Source: JBLMYQ01 sp050258375 (GTDB lineage: Bacteria; Bacillota; Clostridia; Acetivibrionales; UBA4821). Taken from it: a DNA stretch of 21,973 bases. Under the pieces are notes generated by a model. That model was not told the origin of the DNA. It searched no databases and worked only from the letters and a program-made list of their open reading frames with translations. Made by a program: the position numbers and the translations under genes. Positions 12,795 through 19,977 of the stretch are shown piece after piece; positions within the stretch are counted from its first letter, which is position 1; every line of letters starts with the position of its first letter. Location of the stretch: assembly GCA_050258375.1 (NCBI GenBank), contig JBLMYQ010000003.1, positions 1 through 21,973 on the forward strand, given 5' to 3'.

Positions 12795-13772
12795 ATGGCT
12801 AACGCAACATTAGATGAGATATTCAGTGATGCATATAGAATAATAAACGAATATTCTATAAATGGAACAGTAATAAGTGCAACAGCCCCAAATGAAATAG
12901 ATTTAAAAAACAGAATGTATGCTCCTGCCAATGCTGGTTATCAAGAATTAGCTAAAATATCGAAAATACCAGCTGTAAAATCATATAGCCAGCATATGCC
13001 AGTAAATCAATTAGGTTCAAGCGCATTTGATGAAGTTGAACATTTAGCAACCGACTTAGTATATATGGCAATTGGATCACAATCATTCTCTTTTGAAGTT
13101 GATGGAGAATGCACTGTAACATTTCAAGAAGATATTGCAGGAGTATTAACCAACATAACAGGTACATATATTACTGGAACAACTATAACAGCGTTTACAG
13201 GTTCTTTTAATGTACCTAGTACGGTTACATCATTTACAAACTTTAAAGGCTTATTGACACTATCTAGTACATCTAACACTGTATATATGACATTTAGCGG
13301 TTCATATCCTTTTGTAGTCCGCTATCGTGGTATGTATGCACAAAAATACGCTACAGAAGCAAAAGTACCAGCATTAAGACCATACGTTCAATATGATGTG
13401 CCAACGGACTTAATGGAAATAAACGAAGTATTGTTTTCGTATGACCAAAGGCAGTATCAACCATTTACTGATTACATATTGAAAAATGGTAAATTTGAGT
13501 TACCCTGGGGGCAAAAAGGACAATTTGACCTGCATTATTGGGCTTTCCCTGACAGGATAACACCTTCGACAGCAGGCACCTATGAATTTAGGATAGGCTT
13601 AGATGCACAGTCTGCATTGCCTTATAAAATAGGTGGCGAAGCAATAATGCCTGACGATTCAAGAATAGGCACTAAGCTATTAAATATGTACTATGCTCTT
13701 TTAGAAAGTATACAGCCAACAACTACAAGCAATCCTGTGGAGGTACAAAACTCCATGTGGGGGGTGAGGTAG
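12795..13772 (+). CDS. Probable head-tail adaptor with inserted beta domain
   Basis: Starts at ATG 12795 behind AAAAGGGGGC. Residues 1-95 are helical (DEIFSDAYRIINEY, then MYAPANAGYQELAKI) and residues 185-325 resume with a mixed fold ending in a helix (RIGTKLLNMYYALLESI), as in podovirus adaptor or tail-tube A proteins that join portal to nozzle. Between them (about 95-180) lies a Thr/Ser/Phe-rich beta domain (SFSFEVDGECTVTF, TLSSTSNTVYMTFSG) like an Ig-type or ligand-binding insertion. Position immediately before the nozzle gene supports the role. Assignment to a named family is by context. Confidence 0.6.
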   Translation: MANATLDEIFSDAYRIINEYSINGTVISATAPNEIDLKNRMYAPANAGYQELAKISKIPAVKSYSQHMPVNQLGSSAFDEVEHLATDLVYMAIGSQSFSFEVDGECTVTFQEDIAGVLTNITGTYITGTTITAFTGSFNVPSTVTSFTNFKGLLTLSSTSNTVYMTFSGSYPFVVRYRGMYAQKYATEAKVPALRPYVQYDVPTDLMEINEVLFSYDQRQYQPFTDYILKNGKFELPWGQKGQFDLHYWAFPDRITPSTAGTYEFRIGLDAQSALPYKIGGEAIMPDDSRIGTKLLNMYYALLESIQPTTTSNPVEVQNSMWGVR

Positions 13773-15644
13773 TTGGGCAAATTTGCAGAAGAACCCGAAC
13801 AACTAGCCAGTTATGCCAGATTAGGAGACCAAATTCCCTTTGCTGGACTGAATCTGCGTGATATGGATACATCAATAGGTGATGGACAAAGTCCATATAT
13901 GCCAAATGTAAACCTTGATGATGGAGGCAAACCGACTAAGCGCAGAGGGCAGAAATATTTATTCACGACAAGTAAAGGCGCGGGGCAGATAAACGGCTAT
14001 TATGAGGACTTATTCAATGGTAGGCACATATACGCATGGGGGACAGGGCTGTATTCATATGATGAAGATACAGGCACAGAAACAACATTGAAAACAGGGC
14101 TTTCCAATAAGGAAGGCTATTTTTATATCTTTAATGATTATCTATTCTACAAAAACAAAGTGGATTTCTTAAAGATAGATAATGCTTTTACTGTAACTTC
14201 AGCAATTCCGGGTGCATATATACCAACAACCTTTATTGCTTCACCTCCAAGCGGTGGAGGAACCGCAAGTGAGCAAAGAAATTTACTACAAGCAGGACAA
14301 AAACATTCATTTAGCGGTACTACAGGCACTACAGCTTATACATTACCCTATACAAACCTTGACGCAACTGCTATAACTGCGGTTGTAAACGGTGTGGCAA
14401 TGGTTGAAACTACTAACTTTACAGTGAATAGGACAACCGGGGTTGTTACATTTAACACAGCACCAGGAGCAGGAACCAACAATGTAGTAGTAACATACTA
14501 CAAAACTATAACGGGTTCAGCCGACAAGATAATCAATGCTTATAGGTCTGTTTTGTTTGGTGGCGCTACAAATGACAGCAGGGTTTTTTGTTGCGGTAAC
14601 GATACTTATAAAAATATCTATTGGTATACAGGATTAACAGGAAACACAAATTCAGACGTAACATATTATCCTGAATACAATTTTAATCAAATTGGGTCAA
14701 GTTCTAAGTATATTACTGCATGGAGTTATTTGTATTCATCTTTAATAGCATTAAAAGAAGATGGCATATACAAGATAACTTATAGCAATGTAAGTGGAGT
14801 TGTAACATTCCCTATATCAATACTAAACCGTCAGATAGGTTGCGATATGCCCGACAGTGTACGGATAATAAAGAATTACCCTGTATTCTGTAATACAAAA
14901 TCAGGGTTATACTCAATAGTAAATGTACTTGCATCTGATACAGAAAAGAATGTAGAACCTATAGGTTCGTTAGTAAACCTATCGAGCAACAAGGCGCTGA
15001 TACCTGGGATACTTGATAATACATTAGCTAAACTTCAAGATGCTACAAGCCTTGATGATGGTCATAAATATTATTTATGCGTGGGGAACGTGGTTTACGT
15101 TTGGGATTATGAACGCAGTCCATATAACGGAAATACAAGCGCATTGATATGGTACTACTACACGAATATAAACGCTAAAAATTGGGCTATCATTAATCGT
15201 GAAATTTATTATGGTGATAGAACCATAGGGCAGCTAATCAAATTCCAAGACAACAAGAATGATTTTGGACTAGCTATTAATGGAGTATGGCGGTCTAAAT
15301 TGTTCGACTTTGGATTTGATATGCTCAAAACAATAACGGATGCGTGGTTATCCACTAGAGCAAATCAGGGTTCGTCTATCGTTATGCAGTTCTATAATGA
15401 TAATAACGAACCTTTAATAACAACAAGTGTTCCAAACAATACGACAAATTCATTCGATTGGGATAATATTGATTGGGATAACTGGACTTGGGACGTAACA
15501 AGGTTTGCACCTACAATACGATTTAGACCAAAGAACAAAAATGTAATTCATATACAGGTGGAAATTAGCAACAATGTACCTAATGAAAACCTTTCAATTT
15601 TAGGATTAGTTTTAAAATATATTGTTGTTAAGCCAGTTAAATAA
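13773..15644 (+). CDS. Tail nozzle / tail hub beta-propeller protein
   Basis: Starts with TTG 13773, directly after the adaptor stop, behind GGGGTGAGG. The start is kept because IPFAGLNLRDMDTSIGDGQ shortly after is the expected beginning of this class. At 623 aa with repeated beta motifs (GRHIYAWGTGLYSYDEDT, YLYSSLIALKEDGIYKI) it resembles T7 gp12 / P22 gp10-type hub proteins that form the lower tail tube. Residues about 175-245 (HSFSGTTGTTAYTLPYTNL to NNVVVTYYK) look like an inserted Ig-like or fibre-type domain. The C-terminal part is Trp/Asp-rich (NIDWDNWTWDVTRFAP). A strong terminator follows. Confidence 0.75.
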   Translation: MGKFAEEPEQLASYARLGDQIPFAGLNLRDMDTSIGDGQSPYMPNVNLDDGGKPTKRRGQKYLFTTSKGAGQINGYYEDLFNGRHIYAWGTGLYSYDEDTGTETTLKTGLSNKEGYFYIFNDYLFYKNKVDFLKIDNAFTVTSAIPGAYIPTTFIASPPSGGGTASEQRNLLQAGQKHSFSGTTGTTAYTLPYTNLDATAITAVVNGVAMVETTNFTVNRTTGVVTFNTAPGAGTNNVVVTYYKTITGSADKIINAYRSVLFGGATNDSRVFCCGNDTYKNIYWYTGLTGNTNSDVTYYPEYNFNQIGSSSKYITAWSYLYSSLIALKEDGIYKITYSNVSGVVTFPISILNRQIGCDMPDSVRIIKNYPVFCNTKSGLYSIVNVLASDTEKNVEPIGSLVNLSSNKALIPGILDNTLAKLQDATSLDDGHKYYLCVGNVVYVWDYERSPYNGNTSALIWYYYTNINAKNWAIINREIYYGDRTIGQLIKFQDNKNDFGLAINGVWRSKLFDFGFDMLKTITDAWLSTRANQGSSIVMQFYNDNNEPLITTSVPNNTTNSFDWDNIDWDNWTWDVTRFAPTIRFRPKNKNVIHIQVEISNNVPNENLSILGLVLKYIVVKPVK

Positions 15645-15655
15645 ATATTAAGCGG

Positions 15656-15684
15656 AAGAGTGCCTTGCAAGGCACTCTTTATTT
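15656..15684 (+). terminator. Strong palindromic terminator after the nozzle gene
   Basis: Bases 15656-15679 are a perfect 24-bp palindrome (left arm AAGAGTGCCTTG) followed by TATTTT. It is the longest stem in the window and is symmetric enough to work in either direction. Confidence 0.85.
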
Positions 15685-15706
15685 TGGGAATGAGGAGGAT
15701 TTGAAA

Positions 15707-17452
15707 ATGCCAAATAGAAACATGGTATTTAATCCAGAATTGGGATTGCTGGATTCCGTAGCTTATCAAAGTAAACCGCCTAGCGGTACTGGCTCTGGCT
15801 CTGCTAGAGACCAAATACAGGGAAGGATGAACGAACTAAAAAACCACATAAATAAATTTGTGTCTATGCAGTATGACGATACAGGTGCGGCTAACGCTTA
15901 TGCTATTACTATGGATTCTACTGTAACTTCATATTCAGCTGGAATTAAGGCGTCTTTTCCGGCTGCTCATGCTAATACAGGAGCTTCTACGCTAAATATT
16001 ACACCATTTGGCGGTACTGCGTTAGGGGCGATAGCAATAAAGAAAAATGGCAATCAAGATTTAGCAGCAGGAGATATATTGGCAGGACAAATTATAGAGG
16101 TAGAACATGATGGTACATATTTTCAGTTATTGTCTGGCGCAAATTTAGAAACGCAAATAACAAACTTAACAACAGATGCTATTCGTGACAGAGGTTTTAA
16201 TTTAGATATTGTCCGCTGTTCTGCACAGAATGTAGTGCAAATTGCAACGTGTGAATCTGGCGAAGGTTGGGCTAATGCTGGAAATGGAACATATTCAAAT
16301 GATGCAACAAACTTTAAAACAGGTAGTGCAGGGGCAAAGTTTACAGTGGCATCTAGTAATACTTATTCAGGTCAATCCCTAACTAAAGAGATTAATCTAA
16401 GCAAGTTTTCAGATGGTTCTGCTAGTTCTACGTCTGATTACATAACTTTTGATGCATATATAGATTCAACAAGTTTAAACAACTTGGCATCAGATGGCAT
16501 ATATATATTATTTATGTGTGATGCTCCCCCAACTACAACAAACTTCTTTAATAAGCCTGTTTCAAAGTCAAGTTTAGTGGCTGGATGGAATTATATTAAG
16601 ATTCAAAAATCTATGTTTATTTCAAGCGGTTCACCAGATTGGGCTAATGTTAAATGGATGATAACTGAAAATGGTACTGCGCCAACTGGTGCCGTATCAG
16701 TAACAATCGATAATATCCAAATGGTTCGAAAAGACCCTTCAAGCAACATACCTAATCCATTCCAGCATTATGAAAGCAGCGGTTGGGTAAGAGACATGAT
16801 AGCATGGAGTGGCGAGTGGTTTATTGGCAAAGAATTTGGGGATATTGTATGTAGGGAATTGAGCGGAACAGCAAATAACAGTTATGCTTTACAACATGTG
16901 AATACATACAAAGACTGTGAAATTTGCTTCAAAGGAACAATAAAAACTGCTGGTGATGCTAACTTATTTTCATGGTACTTCGACCCTAGTAACTTTATTG
17001 TTGTATATTCGTCAACTAATTATATAAGTTTAGCTGTGTATGTTGGGGGGGCGTTAATTGCCAATCCTTCGGCGAGCATAGCAATGCCGGTGGGTGATAT
17101 TATCCAAATTAAACTTACAAAATATAAATCTACTATTGAGGCATTAGTTTATAAAAATGGTGTATTATCAGCCACGCTTGGAGGCAATGCTAACTTAGAT
17201 TACAACGGTTCAATATACCTCGCTGCTGTTAGTAGCAAAATAACAACAATAAACCATTTTTCAGTTGCTGCAACAATACAAGTGAGTAATGCGGCTGTAG
17301 CAGATACAACCAAAGCAAATGCAACAATGTTTAATGCCGGAGCGTTCACAAATGACACATTACCACTACAAGTGATTGGGATAGATGAAACAAATGGTAG
17401 ATTATATATAAAATACAGAAACGGCACTGTTCATTATGCCACCTTGACATAA
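15707..17452 (+). CDS. Tail fibre / receptor-binding protein
   Basis: Start chosen at ATG 15707 behind GAGGAGG; an earlier in-frame TTG lies in the terminator. Residues 1-55 are a virion-attachment part with a short coiled coil (ARDQIQGRMNELKNHINKF). Residues 56-145 are a fibre domain found in many tail fibres (AAHANTGASTLNITPFGG, KKNGNQDLAAGDILAGQI, VEHDGTYFQLLSG). Residues about 165-345 resemble a galactose-binding-like carbohydrate module. Residues about 365-530 resemble a concanavalin A/LamG-like sandwich. The last 50 residues form a tip. It probably trimerises and binds host surface glycans. No enzyme motif is seen. Confidence 0.8.
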   Translation: MPNRNMVFNPELGLLDSVAYQSKPPSGTGSGSARDQIQGRMNELKNHINKFVSMQYDDTGAANAYAITMDSTVTSYSAGIKASFPAAHANTGASTLNITPFGGTALGAIAIKKNGNQDLAAGDILAGQIIEVEHDGTYFQLLSGANLETQITNLTTDAIRDRGFNLDIVRCSAQNVVQIATCESGEGWANAGNGTYSNDATNFKTGSAGAKFTVASSNTYSGQSLTKEINLSKFSDGSASSTSDYITFDAYIDSTSLNNLASDGIYILFMCDAPPTTTNFFNKPVSKSSLVAGWNYIKIQKSMFISSGSPDWANVKWMITENGTAPTGAVSVTIDNIQMVRKDPSSNIPNPFQHYESSGWVRDMIAWSGEWFIGKEFGDIVCRELSGTANNSYALQHVNTYKDCEICFKGTIKTAGDANLFSWYFDPSNFIVVYSSTNYISLAVYVGGALIANPSASIAMPVGDIIQIKLTKYKSTIEALVYKNGVLSATLGGNANLDYNGSIYLAAVSSKITTINHFSVAATIQVSNAAVADTTKANATMFNAGAFTNDTLPLQVIGIDETNGRLYIKYRNGTVHYATLT

Positions 17453-17453
17453 T

Positions 17454-17482
17454 TTGTTAGTTACCATAAAATATGGTATAAT
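17454..17482 (+). promoter_or_regulatory. Extended -10 promoter for the protease gene
   Basis: TTGTTA (17454-17459), 17-bp spacer, TATAAT (17477-17482) preceded by TGG (an extended -10). Immediately after the fibre gene and 20 bp before the protease start. It lets this gene be expressed outside the late programme. Confidence 0.8.
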
Positions 17483-17501
17483 TAAAGTGGAGGACTATTT
17501 T

Positions 17502-18281
17502 ATGAAACGTAAAACTTTACTGCTTACAATCCTAACATTACTCATATGTGTTCCTGTGTTCGCAGGAACCATAATATACAAGCTGTATCCTGCCAGCTAT
17601 CCTATATTGGTAGATGGTGAACAGCTTAGAAGTAGTCTGCCTGTAATGAGTTACCAAGCTAATGGAGGAGCTAATACATATGTTCCTTTAAGGGCTGTAC
17701 TTGACATGATGGGAGCCAATACAGTATGGAATGGTAAAGCAGTAGATATTACGCAAGTTGATACTGCAAAGGTAGCTGATAGCGTGGTAGAAATATATGC
17801 TTGCAAAGGAAATAATCAAATAGCACAAGGAAGCGGAGTAATAATTGATTATGACGAGATTATGACTAATAGCCACGTTGCCAAGTTAGGGGATTCGTAC
17901 AGAATAATCTATAACGATGGCACAACTACAACGGCAAGTCTAATAAAAGATAAACCAAGTGAAGATATAGCAGTATTAGAACCGATAAGAAAAGACGTAA
18001 AGCCTTGTAAGATAGGCGATAGTGATGAAGTAAAAGTAGGTGATAAGGTATTTTGCATTAGTTCACCAAAAGGTAAGAAGAATGTTATACTCCAAGGGAA
18101 AACAACGTATTTAAAAGAATGTAATGGATATTATGGTATATGGACATCAATAGGCGTAATTTATGGGGGGTCTGGTGGCGGTTTGTTTAATGCCCGTGGA
18201 GAACTAATTGGAATTACCGAAGCGGGAGATAAAGAACAAAGTTTTGCAATACCAATAAATGATGCACGAAAAGTAAACTAA
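17502..18281 (+). CDS. Secreted trypsin-like serine protease with copper-amine-oxidase-N (stalk) domain
   Basis: Start at ATG 17502 behind GTGGAGG. Residues 1-22 are a signal peptide (MKRKTLLLTILTLLICVPVF, cut near Ala-Gly). Residues about 33-84 (ILVDGEQLRSSLPV, TYVPLRAVLDMMGANTVWNG) are a typical CuAO_N1/stalk domain of secreted clostridial proteins. Residues about 93-255 form an HtrA/trypsin-like protease with the full triad: H125 in MTNSHVAK, D155 in EDIAVLE, S224 in GGSGGGLFN. The oxyanion motif is GGSGGGL in place of the commoner GNSGGPL. It lacks a PDZ domain. Own promoter and two terminators mark it as a moron. It may act at the host surface, for example in superinfection exclusion or fitness. 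Substrate unknown. Confidence 0.88.
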   Translation: MKRKTLLLTILTLLICVPVFAGTIIYKLYPASYPILVDGEQLRSSLPVMSYQANGGANTYVPLRAVLDMMGANTVWNGKAVDITQVDTAKVADSVVEIYACKGNNQIAQGSGVIIDYDEIMTNSHVAKLGDSYRIIYNDGTTTTASLIKDKPSEDIAVLEPIRKDVKPCKIGDSDEVKVGDKVFCISSPKGKKNVILQGKTTYLKECNGYYGIWTSIGVIYGGSGGGLFNARGELIGITEAGDKEQSFAIPINDARKVN

Positions 18282-18290
18282 ATAATTTTT

Positions 18291-18313
18291 AAGAGCTGAA
18301 AGGCTCTTTTTTT
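18291..18313 (+). terminator. First terminator after the protease gene
   Basis: AAGAGC (18291-18296), 6-nt loop, GCTCTT (18303-18308), then a run of T. Confidence 0.8.
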
Positions 18314-18325
18314 ATATCCATTTTT

Positions 18326-18349
18326 AAAGCTCTATGTTAGGGCTTTTTT
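18326..18349 (+). terminator. Second terminator after the protease gene
   Basis: AAAGCTC (18326-18332), 7-nt loop, GGGCTTT (18340-18346) with one G-T pair and a T-run. With the preceding hairpin it insulates downstream genes from the moron's promoter. Confidence 0.75.
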
Positions 18350-18375
18350 ATTTTATTAATTAAGGAGGATTATTG

Positions 18376-19962
18376 ATGGCTACATTATTGAAAAACATAC
18401 AAAAAGCGGTAACAGGAGCAGTAGCGCAAGCCGCTAAAAATCCTATTGCTACTGCTGTAAATCTTACTACAGGAAGTAATGCGGGGACTGTTGCCTCTGA
18501 TGTTTACAAAGGAATTGCTTCACGAACCAAAACTACAACACCTACTAAAGCTACCACAAAGGCTACACCAGCTAAAGCATACTCAACTCCTGTAAAAACT
18601 GCACCGGCTGTAAAGCCTACAGCTTATAAGCCAGCTTTAAACAATCTTAAAAATGCTACAAATAATTCAAACGTGCTAACTTCTCCTGGAAGTACAAGCG
18701 CATTGCCCAAAATTGCTGATTATCTTGCACCTAATCTTGCAGTAGAAACATCACCAAATGATGCTATGTATTATACGCAACCTGAGCAGATGGCGACTCA
18801 ATTTAGTGATGAACAACAACCCGGGGTGACATATAGACCTACACCTACTTATGACGCAGCGGATGATATTAGTAATTGGGGTAAACAGGCTCTTAATTCT
18901 GAATTAGCGCAAATTAAATCAGCTTATGACCAAAGCAGGGCGGGCATTAACAGCCAGCTACAGACTATTCCTGAAAAATATAACAATTTGCGTAATCAGA
19001 ACGACATAATAGCAGAACAGGAAAGACAAAAGATGCTTGCGGCTACTGAGCAAAGTGGAGGATATAGAGGGGGCGAGCAATTAGCAGGGCAAGGGCAATT
19101 GTCTACAGCAAGGTTGCAAAATTTGAGTAACCTTTATCAGCAACAACAAACGCAGGAAAACGCTTTAAATACTCAGTTGACCGACTTAGACAATCAAGAA
19201 GCTCAAGCAAGGATTTCAGCAGAATCCGGAATTGATTCAGAAGCTCTTGAAAAGATAATACAGGCAAGTCAAGATTCTGCAAACAATGCTATCGCTACAG
19301 CCCAGCTTACAGGCAGCTTAAACGGGATGCCTACATTAGCGGCGCAGACTCAGGCATATAACCAAGAACAAGATTCGTTGAATAATCAAATAAAAGCTAT
19401 TGCTGCTTACTCTAATAATTATCAAGCAGAGATAGACCGCAGAATGGCTATTAATCCTAATGACCCACTAATACCTTATTTACAAGCAGCTAGACAACGG
19501 AAATTAGCGGGAGTATCAGATTTGCAGTTAGCACAGCAAGAAAGCCAATTAACAGCGCAACAAATTAAAGCGGCACAACTTGAGAATGAGGCTAGGAGTA
19601 TAGCAAATAGATATTCTGTACAAATCGCACAAGGACAAATTGACGAACAGAAACTTAAAAATACTTATCAGCAATTAGTCAATCAAGGATATAGCAAAGA
19701 CCAAGCGGCTGACTTGGCAGCTAAGTATGCAAGTATTAGTCAAGGCAATGCGCAAATAGATATAAGCAGACAAAAACTAGTAGCAGATAACTTCAATAAT
19801 ATAATCAGCCAAATTGATAGTATTTACACCGCTAAAGACCCTTATACAAATCAAGTAACCGTTACTAATCCGTCTGCATTGAGAGCTTATATATTAAGTT
19901 TAAAATTACCTCAGACTAGCACTGACCAACTACTAACTAGGTATGGATTGTCTACTAATTGA
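18376..19962 (+). CDS. Probable ejection (internal virion) protein, coiled coil, 528 aa
   Basis: Start at ATG 18376 behind TAAGGAGG. Residues 1-75 are Ala/Thr/Lys/Pro-rich (KNIQKAVTGAVAQAAKNP, then TPTKATTKATPAKA); residues about 165-510 are a long Gln/Asn/Ala-rich coiled coil (for example YQQQQTQENALNTQL, AQLENEARSIANRY). No enzyme motif is seen. Length, composition and position after the tail genes and before a huge ejection-like protein fit podovirus internal virion proteins (T7 gp14-16 and P22 gp7/16/20 functions), which leave the head with DNA and form a cell-wall conduit. A neck or scaffold role is a less likely alternative. Confidence 0.65.
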   Translation: MATLLKNIQKAVTGAVAQAAKNPIATAVNLTTGSNAGTVASDVYKGIASRTKTTTPTKATTKATPAKAYSTPVKTAPAVKPTAYKPALNNLKNATNNSNVLTSPGSTSALPKIADYLAPNLAVETSPNDAMYYTQPEQMATQFSDEQQPGVTYRPTPTYDAADDISNWGKQALNSELAQIKSAYDQSRAGINSQLQTIPEKYNNLRNQNDIIAEQERQKMLAATEQSGGYRGGEQLAGQGQLSTARLQNLSNLYQQQQTQENALNTQLTDLDNQEAQARISAESGIDSEALEKIIQASQDSANNAIATAQLTGSLNGMPTLAAQTQAYNQEQDSLNNQIKAIAAYSNNYQAEIDRRMAINPNDPLIPYLQAARQRKLAGVSDLQLAQQESQLTAQQIKAAQLENEARSIANRYSVQIAQGQIDEQKLKNTYQQLVNQGYSKDQAADLAAKYASISQGNAQIDISRQKLVADNFNNIISQIDSIYTAKDPYTNQVTVTNPSALRAYILSLKLPQTSTDQLLTRYGLSTN

Positions 19963-19977
19963 TAAGGTGGGATATTA

